A DNA stretch of 64,000 nucleotides from Neopestalotiopsis rosae (lineage: Eukaryota; Ascomycota; Sordariomycetes; Amphisphaeriales; Sporocadaceae), in NCBI GenBank assembly GCA_023078685.1, contig JALGAS010000002.1:7378001-7442000 (forward strand), in the 5' to 3' direction. The notes under the pieces are model-generated. The model was not told the origin of the DNA, did not search any database, and was given only the letters and a program-made list of their open reading frames with translations. Below are positions 1-11,500 of the stretch, in pieces. Position 1 is the stretch's first letter. Each line of letters opens with the position of its first letter. A program made the position numbers and the translations under genes.

Positions 1-692
1 CTGACTCTTGGGACCGGACGTACGACAGTGATGTCCTCCCGATTCGTTACATTATCATCAGACGATTAAGGCCCTCCCGGTCCTCATTTCAATGCCGCCT
101 CCGTGCCTTGTGTGTCGTGTATCGCCGCGAGCCCACAGCTTTGAAGTCACACAAGCACAACTCTGTCAAGACCTCAAGGGTGACATTTAAGCAAATGCAT
201 AAGCGGAATACAGTTTCTGATTACGAGTGCTCAGAGGCATTCCACTAATGTGTTTTAGATTGGAAGTTCTCAGCAATTGGCGTGCTGTATTCACCAACGC
301 CTCATCATGAGCAAACTAATTGGCTCTCCAGAGGAGTATTCATGAGATCTAATGCGTTGGAGTCTGCATCTTTGCAGCAACACGCTACGGAAGAAAATTC
401 GTGCCTTCAAATACCGCCGTCTTCAGTCTACGCGTATACCGCCATCCGGCTACGTCGAGAATCCTTCTTTTCCCGGTTTGATGACTTGGACTTCTTTGCA
501 TATGCGACGTCTCCACCGTAAGGGACCATATCAGCGCTTGAGGAGCAGGTGGATGAAGTTTCTGTCCCCGATACATTCGTCCGGTAGTCATAATCGTGAG
601 TCCGCCTGGTCCGGTGCTTGCCTTTGCGGACTGCATAAGCCGGCTCGGGGCTTGAGATTGACGATGATGAGCCTGTGCTTTTTGATCAATTC
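1..692. other. Intergenic, no gene recognised
   Basis: Only short overlapping open frames occur in several frames. None has a recognisable motif, signal peptide or splice-supported extension. The stretch lies 3' of the first cysteine-rich gene and may continue an intergenic region beyond the window edge. Confidence 0.5.
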
Positions 693-1070
693 CTATTCTT
701 GAACATATGAAGGTGACGATGTCTTACCGTTTCCAATACATTTGCTACAACAACCATGGCCACATGTCTGCACGGACGGTGGCGGGAAGCCCTCGAGTCT
801 ATATCCGCCTGCATCTTCTACTTGGCCATCGCACCAGCCTTGAGTGTTGGATTCATAGCCACACCGACAGCATGTCCAACTGCCTCTCAAAGTCTTGTAG
901 TGGCAGTTCTGGAGTGGACAGGACAGAGATGATGGCTGGGGTGCCGAGTATATTGGGTTTGAGCAGGGCGTTTCATAGCCCGTCTCCAAGTCAAAGCCGG
1001 CTTCTGGACAGTAGAGCCACTTGACTGAAGTGTGCTGACATTCATGATAGTGTGGATGCCCGTGACACAT
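693..1070 (-). CDS. Small cysteine-rich putative zinc-binding protein, paralogue 1
   Basis: The predicted protein has 125 residues. The open frame extends further upstream, but the start at 1070 is preferred because it gives an M-C-x(7)-E-C N-terminus like the other two paralogues at 2709-3068 and 5004-5555. The C-terminal half carries W-T-C-C-R-C-G, then N-T-x2-W-C, then C-x-H-x2-C-x2-C. The Cys/His spacing suggests one or two structural zinc sites. There is no signal peptide or membrane segment, so a nuclear or cytosolic location is inferred. A TATA-like sequence lies about 125 bases upstream of this ATG. The family was not recognised; function is unknown. It could act as a protein-protein or nucleic-acid binding module, but nothing in the sequence decides this. 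Confidence 0.6.
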   Translation of the reverse strand: MCHGHPHYHECQHTSVKWLYCPEAGFDLETGYETPCSNPIYSAPQPSSLSCPLQNCHYKTLRGSWTCCRCGYESNTQGWCDGQVEDAGGYRLEGFPPPSVQTCGHGCCSKCIGNGKTSSPSYVQE

Positions 1071-2708
1071 GATGGCGATATATATGACAATGCGATAACA
1101 CAATATAAGTATGACGAATCTGGCGTTTTGCAAATAAGAGACTTGGGCTGTGCTGTCGATGTCCTTCCGATGAAGCACGACTTTTTGGCTCTTTTATATA
1201 CTGATGTCTGATAGCTCACACAAACGAGAATCGCATCGATACTGAATGTCGACTATGCTTGACCTGCTGTTTCGGGCGTGAATTTCTTCTTCGCAGCGAT
1301 CACTTGTCCATCCATGCCAGCTGTCCGTGTCCACAGGCTGCAATGCAATCGGTTCTAGACTGGGGACGCCGAATGCTATAGCCTAGTAGATGCGATCTCA
1401 GCTGCATGATGTGAGTGGACAGAAATACACATGCACCACCATTGACTATTTCGTCAAAAGTCCCTTGTACCGCATCTTTGCTCGGGTAGTCAAAGTCATG
1501 TGTCACTCTAGACGTTCCGAGCAGGTCACCGTACTTTAGTCCCTATCGCATCCGGTCCAATGATGCCGTCCACCAGCTGCTCTAGAAGCCAGACATCAGG
1601 TAGTGGTAGGTAAGGCAGTAGACGGGCAAGTCCTGGTTGCGTGTCTGCTGCACGACACCAAATTTGGCTCGCTCGATCCCATTGTGCGCCGCTAGATCGA
1701 TCTACGGTAGCAATCGGGACCCAGGAGAGATGCCGGGCCCAGGGGGCTTATGCGGTCATAGTGAGGGCCGGCATTGCTTTTAAGGCTTCATATCCATCCA
1801 CCCGGTCGTCGGAAACCCTGCAAGCCCTCAGCCCAGTCTTCAGCACCAAATATCGGGGGATGTCCCTGCTGCATCCCCATCAGTACCGTGCGCCAGGGGT
1901 GGTTTTGCTTTTTCCTTCTCGTACGTACGGGAGAGTATCTCTACCTTCTCATGGACCCAGGAACTCGTTCGTTGGGCCAGATTTACTTGCATCAACTTTC
2001 TTCGGTTAGATCCGTGTGGCATTATGTTCCAGTACCGGTACGTCCCGTGCCTAGTTCTCGATGTACGCCATTCACTTGTCTCTGATATCCAATAATTCCA
2101 ATCCTATGGCTTCTATCTCTGCTCATTGGTGCCTCCACGTCAGCCTCGCCCCTGCCTCTATGGAGTCGATACTACACACCCTGCGAATTGAAGGCCTAAT
2201 CCATAGCGAACCTCGACGCCACAGGACTGGGCACCTTCATCATCTGGGTCAGTACTTCGCCACAGGTAGTAGCACAGCGATTTTCAGCTCATCTCGGTAC
2301 AAGGAACTCTCTGATTAACAGTGGCCACTTTTAGTTACATTGAGAACAGTTTGGAAGACGCTCTGACATTCGCTGACACCAAAGTCTTATGCAGGCACTC
2401 AAGCGAGTGCTGCTTACTGAGACGTAATAACCACCCTAATGTACAACATCAAAGATCTTCCAAGGAAGGAGATCTACCGCTTTCCCATGTGTTCCGTAAC
2501 CAGGCAGCAATTCGCCTATCTGAAAATAATCTCTATCCAAATGTGATATCGTCCAAAAATGATTGGCACCAGCCACTGAAACGAATCGCTCCGCGCTTCA
2601 CCGCCATCTCTTTGACCTTTCTCTCTTTCTCTTTGGCCCGGCCCTATCTTCCTCTCTTTCCATGTAATTTGCTCCCTCTCTTGCATGATCTCTCTGCCTT
2701 TTACTTCA
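1071..2708. other. Intergenic between cysteine-rich paralogues 1 and 2
   Basis: This holds the promoter side of paralogue 1, with a TATA-like element near 1193-1201. The remainder has short overlapping frames on both strands without recognisable domains. Confidence 0.45.
1193..1201 (-). promoter_or_regulatory. TATA-like element upstream of paralogue 1
   Basis: On the minus strand this reads as a TATATAAAA-type box, about 125 bases upstream of the chosen ATG at 1070. The spacing supports the downstream start over the longer open frame. Confidence 0.4.
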
Positions 2709-3068
2709 TTACTCGACAGCAGCCTCGCATGTCTCACAACAGATGTGGTCGCACCGGTATTCTTGCTGGTTGGTAATCATGATACAGCAGCATCTTCCGG
2801 TGGTATTCCACTCCTTTCCGCACCAGCAACAATTCCACAGGCCGTTTTTCTTCTCAAACGGGCACGGTGACAAGGGACACTTGGCCGCCCGGCCATGTTC
2901 GGTCGGAGGGGCGTGGCCGACCGACGTGCGCTCCAGCCTTTTGCATGGTTTCTTGTGCTTGCGGGACGACGAGGACGAGTGCTTGGAACTCGATGTCGCG
3001 TTCGAGCAGTATGTCATTCGTGTGACTACGTGCTCGCAAGGTAAAGTGTAGGTCGTTTCTGTGCACAT
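2709..3068 (-). CDS. Small cysteine-rich putative zinc-binding protein, paralogue 2
   Basis: The predicted protein has 119 residues, starting at the ATG at 3068. This start gives the M-C-x(8)-C-x-H N-terminus shared with paralogue 1; the open frame continues upstream as basic, unlike sequence that is probably leader. A serine- and lysine-rich linker (about residues 26-45) separates the N-terminus from a core with C-P-x4-N-G-x-W-N-C-C-W-C-G, N-T-x2-R-C, and a terminal C-D-H-I-C-C-E-T-C. It matches paralogues 1 and 3 in motif order and spacing, although overall identity is low. Role unknown. The conserved W-x-C-C-x-C recalls zinc-ribbon or RanBP2-like knuckles, but that is analogy only. Confidence 0.6.
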   Translation of the reverse strand: MCTETTYTLPCEHVVTRMTYCSNATSSSKHSSSSSRKHKKPCKRLERTSVGHAPPTEHGRAAKCPLSPCPFEKKNGLWNCCWCGKEWNTTGRCCCIMITNQQEYRCDHICCETCEAAVE

Positions 3069-5003
3069 GGTGGGCTTAAAAAAATTGGTTTGACTGATCG
3101 GTCGACTGATTGGATGGAAACGGCTGTGGGTTCGTTTGGTGCTATTATCCTTTTTTGATGCAATCGCGAACTTTACTACTTGGTAAGAGAAAACGGCTTT
3201 CTTTTTCTTTTTCTCGATAAGATCTTTGGAGAGGGATAGAGGTGCGCAAAGAACCAAGATACTGCTTCTCGACAATGAGTATTTTCTGTTTGTAGCAGCG
3301 GCGGCAAGCAGATGATATAGTCGAGATTGTCTTGTTATTTCTTGATGCTCTTCTTCTTTTTTTCAATCTCAGCCATGGACCCCTTCCAACCATGATATCT
3401 ATACCCGACGACTGAGTACAGCTCTCGTTGAGAACCTCCCCTTCTGGTTGTCGGTCATCCTCAGCTTGACCCATCATCGCCGATATTAGTGAGCCATAGC
3501 TCAGAAATATTGAACCAGGTTGCCACGTTGTTGACCAGGTTCTTGTCGGATAAAGCCTCCTCCCCCAGCACGCCTGTGACGAAACTGCTGCTTCTGCCAT
3601 ATTGAAGGGAAAAAATGAAATAAACTATTTGGGCAGACAGCGGTAGTCAGGCGCAGGGGCAGTGAGGAAAAATCTCGTGTGCAAAGCTTTTGCGACCGAA
3701 CGGCAAGAAGAAAAATCATTAAAACGGCTTATCCAGCTCACCTTATGGCCGAAAGGAAGGGAAACAGGGTCCCCCAACGGCAGTCCGATCGCAGCACATC
3801 TCTTCAGATAACAGGCAATGTTTCATACACGGATTGATGATGATCTGCAACCACCCGTTTGAGCCGTCGAAATAATGGAAAAATTGTGAAAATGATGGGC
3901 TGCAATTTTCACCTACCCGCGCCTACTATTTTCGGTTACGAAGCTGTGGCCCTGGAAGAAGAAAGCAAGCCGTCTTCCCGAACTTCGTCATTGTTTACCA
4001 AGGGACTGGGGGGCTTCAGCTTTTATCAAAGCATCATGTACAACACGGTCCACGTGCCATGGTCGGCGATTGTCGCATTTGCTGTTCTTATTCTTGTCTT
4101 TACGCGTATACTGACCCAGTCACGTCGATTCACAAGAGTCAAACATTCTGGCAAGAAGTTCAGAAGGTTTTCGCTAGCTTGAGAGGAAAAGTAAAAGCCA
4201 AGGAAAAACAAAGGTTCCGTGACTAGATTCTCTGCTAAAGAAGAACGAGAGGGGGAGAAACCGAGGTCCCAAAAAGATAGAGAAAATCAATATACCATTG
4301 ACAAACCACCCCGAACCACCCGAAGCCCGTCTCAGAAATATCGCTTTGGCCGGCGCCCTGTGGCTGCTCGTGTTCTTGGCCATTTGAAACCCCCGTCCGC
4401 CGGTTCTTCTGGGGGAGAGGGGAAAGGAGGAGAGAAAAAAAAAGAATCTTGCCCCGATATTGGGGGACAAAAAGAAAGCAATTCGCGGCACGCCAGGCGG
4501 AACACAGCCCCCGTGTTCGTCGCTTTCATCATCCACTTCTCAGCCTCACGAGACCGAACTTCCCCCCAACAGATATTTGGGAGCCCAATAATCGTGTCTA
4601 CACCGCCATCTCTTCCCTCTTGCCATGACCTACCTCAAACATCGTCATCGGAAGAAGAATCTTCAATATTTCGTGTCCAGCTGGGATCAACACCCGCTTA
4701 AACCTTTCGCTCTTGGAGAAATTCTTCCCAAAACTCGTACTCAGAAACAACGGAATAACCCCAACAAGCCTTGTCCGTCTCAAGGATCACGAAGTTTCAA
4801 CTCTATGATCAGATCTGTCACCTTCCCAAGATTTTTCCACACCTGACCAAAACTCAGCTCAAGCCCATTCTAGGGGCCTCATAGCCCAGTCCTATATCCT
4901 CAACTTCGCAGCTTGAGCAGCCAAACTTATGCTCTAAGTCTTTCTCCTTGTTATACGTCGATGTACAGAAACAAGGCGGTCCGTGTCGAGAATACCAGCT
5001 TTT
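3069..5003. other. Intergenic between cysteine-rich paralogues 2 and 3
   Basis: Several frames of 100-160 codons are open here, but they are basic or low-complexity and carry no recognisable domain. A minus-strand ATG frame at 3145-3600 is the likeliest unknown gene, and only weakly so. Confidence 0.4.
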
Positions 5004-5555
5004 CTAGCTGTCCGCGCAGCAATTCTCGCAGACGACATGATAGCACATGGTGTCAGGGACCTTTTTCATGGGGTGCGCGCACCAGCGAAACGTATTGCCG
5101 CCGCGGTAGCACTGGCAGCAGATCCAGCGCCCGCCCAGGTCTTCAAGCCGGCAGGACCCCGACGTGCAGCCCGGGCTGACCAGACACCCGCCCGTCGCGC
5201 ACGGGTTGGCGTAGTCAATCATGCTGCCCTCGGCCATGTTGTATTCGGGCGCATAAATGAGCGCCGCGCAGGGCTGTTGGACGTATTCGGGCTGCTGCTG
5301 CTGCGCCGCGGATGATGACGATGCCGTGGCCGCGGATGATCGTGAGCCCGAGGTGGACGACGAGGATGCGCGGCCTGAACGCCCCGTGCCGCCGTTGCCA
5401 CTACTGCTGGATTTCCTCTTTGTCGGAGGACTAGAAGGTGATGGTACCGACGGTACCATGGTTGCATTTTCGCAAAAGTCGTATTGTAAGCTGTACTCAA
5501 TGTCCCGCATACATGGCTGGACATGATGGTAATGTAGGTAATAGTAGGTACACAT
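5004..5555 (-). CDS. Cysteine-rich putative zinc-binding protein with low-complexity insert, paralogue 3
   Basis: The predicted protein has 183 residues, using the ATG at 5555 that yields the family's M-C N-terminus; an ATG nine codons upstream is possible. After an aromatic, histidine-rich start it has a Ser/Gly/Ala/Gln-rich stretch of about 50 residues that paralogues 1 and 2 lack. The C-terminus then holds C-R-L-x3-G-x-W-I-C-C-Q-C, N-T-x2-W-C and C-Y-H-V-V-C-E-N-C. The core aligns in order and spacing with the other two genes, on the same strand within 5 kb, so tandem duplication followed by strong divergence is the simplest reading. No transmembrane or secretion signal is seen. Function unknown. 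Confidence 0.6.
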   Translation of the reverse strand: MCTYYYLHYHHVQPCMRDIEYSLQYDFCENATMVPSVPSPSSPPTKRKSSSSGNGGTGRSGRASSSSTSGSRSSAATASSSSAAQQQQPEYVQQPCAALIYAPEYNMAEGSMIDYANPCATGGCLVSPGCTSGSCRLEDLGGRWICCQCYRGGNTFRWCAHPMKKVPDTMCYHVVCENCCADS

Positions 5556-8500
5556 GGCTCCGAGAGGCGCCGTCTCTGGCATCTGCTTCGGTCACAGTAT
5601 GCGATGGCTTCTGGAAGTGTCCGGATGAAGGGATTCCTGATGATAGGCTCGTTGGATGTGATTGACAGATTTGTGATGCTGTAGGGACTGTTGCAGATCT
5701 GCCTTGATTTGTCGTTATCTAGTTCGCGTATGTCTATGACGAGAGAGGCTAGATGTTGTAATTTGTATGCTCCAGGCACTCTTTGTAGCAAAGTCCCTGA
5801 TTCCGATTCGATCGGATCTTCCGGTAGGGCCAGGATGTTAAATGTATAATGCCGCAAGCGATCCAACGTATCATACCACTGATGTTCAGCTCTTCCTGCT
5901 CCGGGGACAATTATGGCATGATCTCGGCACTGGGATGGTGTGGAGGTGTCTAGCGATATGAGCAGATAGAGTTTGAATGCGAAGCGGTCTGGGTCTTGGG
6001 ATCGGTGACGCCTTGATGCCGTGCGTGGTGTTGTTATAACAAGATGATCACCTCCGTGTGGTCTGCCGTGTGGTCATGAGTAGTGACTGTCTGACTCAAG
6101 GGTCTGCTTCGGTTCGTCTGGAGATGGGGCCGTTCTGATGATGCTTCGAGGAAAATCCCCGTCAAGGCCGGTGGATAGATCTTATATAGACCCAGGCTTC
6201 ATGTGTCAGGACTCTTGCCTCGTGGTGTGTCTAGGTCTTCCCCCTGAAGAACTTCCGCCTTCGATGGTGAGAACAAATCAGCCAGTATGATTTGCTCTTT
6301 CCTCCACGCGGCACTTCCCTATGCTACCAAAGTTCGGTTCGTGATACTCATCCTTTAGGGGCCCGCATACCGCGACGGCAGTCCAAGCGCTTGCACGCGA
6401 CACAAAACGCCGAAAAGTACCGACGCAACCTCTTTTTCCACGCCTTGTTTCTCCTCGTCACCATTGACAAGATCAATGAAAGACTTGGAAGATCGGAAAC
6501 TGGGAGGAATAGCCCACGACGCCAGTACCACAAGAGGACTCACGATACACATCAAAACTCCCCCAAAAACCCCTGTTATTCAAGCCCTGCGGCCCCCTAA
6601 TCTACAGCTGTACTATCAATAATTGGAAGCCCGTCTCTTGTCCAACCACCACAAAACTCATAGCCGAGTTTTGAGAGCAGAAGGAAAGAGAGACATATAA
6701 AGGAGAATAGGGGAATAAACAAGCTTGTCCCTCACGTGGCACCCTGATACAAAGCGTGGTTCAACGAGGTTGGCCCTCGTGGTGGCTGCGGGCACTTCCC
6801 GGTGGATAAGAACAGGCATTATTAAGACAAAAGTTAAGACATCTCTCTATATAGCCAAAGGACGCTGTGGCGACAGGGCAACGTAACAGAGAAGACAGAG
6901 AGAAATTTGGGACCCAAAGCTTGTGTCAGCCAGTAACCCTATAACTCCAGCCCATTTCGGAACAGGAACCGAGAGTGATAGTTGGGAGGGAACAGGAGGT
7001 CTGAGTGTTCGCTGACGACAGGGTGCAGCCGGTACCCGGATGGATGTATTGATCAATTCGATGCAACTCACGATCTCGACGATTGGAATCACGAACCTAG
7101 TGCCAGGGCGATCGTGCTGTTCGAATTGGCTGGTGTTTGCATGTTCACAAAGCCAATTGCCAGGGACAGGACTGGAAGGCCCCACAACTAGATGTGATGG
7201 GAGGCTGAGAAAAAGAACGGGAATGTGTACAGGGCTTCCTGCTTGGTTTCGAATTAGTCGTTCGAGAATCATCTCATCTCATGACTGCATCGCGGCGGCC
7301 CAGTGAGATGGTACTAAGCAGCAGGGACGCATATTGCTGCAAGTGCAAGCAATCTAGGATATCAACAATTTCTTGTCTGGTTTCTATGGTTGAGGTCTGG
7401 GCTCGAGAAGATGCAAGTACTTGTGCGACAACGTGCCGCAAAAAAAGCTCGTTATCAAGAGACCCGTCATATTGTGCCGATTCGACAAATGTCATTGTCT
7501 CTCTGCTATTAAGTTGAAGCTCAAGTTGTTGCAAAGAGGATCATGCGTCTCGTTTTTCCTGCTCTCCCCGACCCTCTCGGTGGAAAGTTCGAGGTCGGGG
7601 AGAATTCGATTTGTGTCTAGCCCGTCGTTACATCTCTCGGACGCAGCGTCACTGGAGCTTGTTTACTTGGCACAGGTGTGTCTTTCACCTTGTTTTGACC
7701 ACCACTCACTAAATGTGAGCCGCGAAGACTGTTTTTTTGTTTGTTCTCCTTGGCTGGTCCCTTTGGACATGGTCAAGCGTTCCAGTGTCAAAGCAAAGGA
7801 CAAAAGAAAAGGCGACGTTACGGCCGGCATGGTGATGTTGCCTCTCGTCTCGGATTTTCCACGTGACCCGAGAAGGGGTTTTTGACCGCCTCTCAGCGCC
7901 CATCTATCAACCTGAGACACAGCGAAGGAAGAAAAAAAAAAATTCCAAAAAGCACGTGAAGATCATCGCTAAAGTTTTGGCAGGGAACACACAACCGGTA
8001 GTCCTTCTTGCTTCCAGAAGCGGGACGAAAACCTCAGCCTCCGTATTCCTGAAAACAGTATCTCAAGTATACCGTCGCTCAAAGAAGACGATAAAAGCGC
8101 AGCTAAGTAAGCATGATTTCCAGATGCGGCCTGCTCTATTCATGCGATGGCTTTGTAGCTTGACCACATATGGACAGCCAGGCAACCAGGGTAGTCTATG
8201 AGGCCATTTCCGGCAGCCGGATCGCAGCCTAGGGACAGGGATCCGGAGTTAGAGTACTTTGTTGATGCATCCAAGGTGACGAGAGCACTTTGCAGAAGAA
8301 AAGTTCCATCAGGGGTCTACCCACGTCGCTCTCGGGCGGCACCTCGATTTTTTTTGTGCCGCATTGGTTCTTTCCAGTCGTCGCACAACTCGCCCTCGAT
8401 CATTTGACCCTATGTGACTGCGAACGGGACGTGATGAAAGCAACAAACCTGGATTGCCTGGACGGAATCAATTGACTAGGCCCGCGGCGGCATGGGACGT

Positions 8501-11500
8501 GAAGCAAAAGCAGATCCTCAACCCTATCTTGTGCCGCTCTGTATTCGTTACATACCGAGAGTTGACGAGTCAATATTCGTATAAAGTCGTCTTCAAGGCT
8601 GACAAGGGCGAATAGGTTATTGGACTGGCTTTGGCTAGTCGATCGTCTTCTCGGGGCCGGGACCTGCAAAGGCGTCAAGGTGGTGCGCCTTCTTGCTCCC
8701 CCATTCTGGGGAGTGGGTTACACAAGAGGCGCCATGATGCGATTGCAATCACAACCATATCGAATCCAAGGCGACCCGAGCTCGTCGCCCCCTCGTCGCT
8801 CAGCGCCACATGTCGTCTCGAGCCGTTACTTAGCTTCTCTCTCTTGAGTACTTTGCAATGTGCTGCGTGCATAGGTTTTCAGGATTCTTGAAGTGCATCA
8901 CTCGGGTCGGACCGGATAAGGGCATTTGCGGCCTCTGCTGACACCTCACGCACAGCCGGGAATTGAACAAATGAGGAGAATGGGAGAGGTACAATTGACG
9001 GCCCCTATGGGTATATTTGGGCTATGTGCCGGCCAGATAGTTATCTCAAGCGGAAGGCTGCAGCCTCGACCTCTGTTGGTGTTCCAGTAGACGGGCGGGG
9101 TCGTTCCTTATGCCAGCTCTTCAGCACAGAGCCCGGGTGCTGCCAGGCTGAGACCTACATACTTCTAGTGCGACTAGAAGTGTTCTTCGTTATTGCCACG
9201 CGCTGAGCCATCCGAGTGCTTGTCGGCGTACGCAGACACAGCATCCAAAATACAAGGCGCGCAATAGGATGGCTCAACGGATCCCATTCCATCCGAGTTG
9301 ATTTCTGCGCCTCCGTTCCGCAGGCGATAATGGGATGAGACGAGTATTGATTCTGTGTAAGATATACCTCAAAATTCCTCGTGAGACATCCATATCAAGT
9401 AGCCACGAGTCAAGTGTTGCTAATTTGAAATGGCCCAGCTCAGGCACCGAGTACGAGCGTTGACGTGCTTGGTTCCACTCAGACGTCGTCCTCAGTGGGC
9501 ACGTTTGGCGTGACTTTAGCCGACGTATAGTGACAAGCGCCCATTTTGTGCATGCTTGCCATCCAGAACTGTTGTCGTTGATATGTTCCCATGGAGGTAT
9601 CCTCATTTCGTCGCGGCACAACAGCATTCCGACATTGCTCTGTCTTCCGTCGTCAGCAGACCGAAAACAGAATATCCGATCACGACGGCACCTCTGAGCT
9701 AGTTCTGGTGAAGTGAATAATACCGTTTAGAGCTAAGGGCGCATGGTGCAAACTCCGAGATACAGCACTGTTTCCATATCTCGGTGCAGTATGATCGGAC
9801 ATCACCTGACTTCATAGGATGATGTCCAGCATGGATCAGGACATGGCTAGTTGACACAAGCTCAAGCCATTGTCTGTGGCAAGGTTGACAAGGCGGCTAA
9901 CACTACGGGGATGCTCTATCGTTCGGCTACCTTACCTGCTGATGTTAGCATGTATCCACAGGGCTCGCACTTGATGTCTTGGTGATTATACATCAATTAT
10001 ACAAGCAAGTTCCCGGGGGCACAGAATGCAACGAGCCATATCCGAAAAGACTGAGCCGGCAAAGTATCATTACAAACCTCGTGTCTGAAAGGGAATATGG
10101 AACTGGCAGGAATACGACTCGGCTAATTGCAGTATCGTAGTCTGACAGCTGACATGCGCAGGCAGTGAGTGCATGATCGTCAACAGACTTCCCCAAACTT
10201 CATTCACAGAGGCTGTGTTGCGGGGTCCTCAGGGCCAAATGACTTGATTTGCTCTCCAGATGGTCGGGGATCGAAGCCCTGAACAATCAGAACTGATAAT
10301 GATAATAATTCACGCATCGATCGGCGCCGAGTGTATTTTCGAAGGTGCCAAACGTAGCGCGGCCGAGATCGCAAAATCTCCATAATCGGTGAGGCGGGTA
10401 TGACTGGCCCGGTGCCTTCGGTCCAGGTCTGTGGATTGAAAGACGATATCCGAGACCTCATCGGGATCGGTGTGATTCAGCATGCGGTATATGATTATTT
10501 GGTGTAAATTTTTTTTTTCAGTCATCGGTACGTTAAAAATTTCCTGCCGGCTGTGCCCGAGAAGTGTGCACATGGCATAGCTTGGCATGAGCGGATAATG
10601 GTGGGCATGGCCTCAGATGACGCCGTTGAGGTTGGGTAGGTGGTAGGCTACAGCCTCGCCGCCAAGCGCGAGCTATTGTTGGGCAGCGAGTCGAAAATTG
10701 TCGAAGGCTGGCGGGATGCTATAAAAGCCTCGTCTTGTCGAATTTTGTTAAGGCTTACACGCTTCTAGGGATTGCTTGGCTTTGACCTTGGGCAAGATCT
10801 ATTCTCTCGACATTTGCGATTCTTTGCTGCAACAGTGGTCGAGATCTTTGAAGAATCATTTTGCATTTGCCAAATTTGACCCCATCCACTGTTCGGAAAT
10901 TGTTTGCTCACCTACTTCCTCCTCGACTCACCAAAGAACAGCCCGGCGACACAGATAAGCAAGCGGCCATGTCGCGCAGAGCGCTTTCGCAACTGGCGAG
11001 AGAAGTTTTTGAACTGTGGGATGCGGTCTGTTACGGACTGGGGTCGATATATTTCAAGATGAGAAAGAGATGAAAAATACCCGACCCTGCAAAAACTTAC
11101 CGGACCCGGACCGATACGCTGGCAACGTCTTTTTTAATTATCATCAACAAACATCCCCGTTATTTGGCAATGGCGATTCGGCCGATGGCTGAAACGATGC
11201 GCCCGTTCCAGACTGCCAGTTGAGAGACATACATTGAATCCAACGGCCGGCGGGTGACGTCGATGTGGAGTTGTGCATGAGAGAAGATCGGCCGGCTCCA
11301 ATTTATCTGATACGTGACGGGCTTGAAACGGCGCAAAAGAAAAGCCAGAGAAGAAGAAAAGATAAATAAGGGGACGGCCGATCAGGTGTTTTAGCAGGGC
11401 GGGAAAGCCTGGCTTGCCTGGGAGGGCATGTATCGGCATCTAGCAGGCTTGGCAGACGACAACCAAGAGCGAATTGGAAAGGGAGGCAGGGACAGCGGGC

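Noticed and set aside
3145..3600. 151-codon minus-strand ATG frame
   Set aside because: It has no domain or homologous feel and is basic, low-complexity at the C-terminus; it overlaps the probable leader region of paralogue 2.
5219..5866. 215-codon minus-strand frame overlapping paralogue 3
   Set aside because: It is in a different frame from the Cys-rich core, with Arg/His-rich low-complexity translation and no motif.
10240..10300. T-arm-like sequence suggesting another tRNA
   Set aside because: The B box deviates at an essential position and no acceptor or anticodon stem can be folded.
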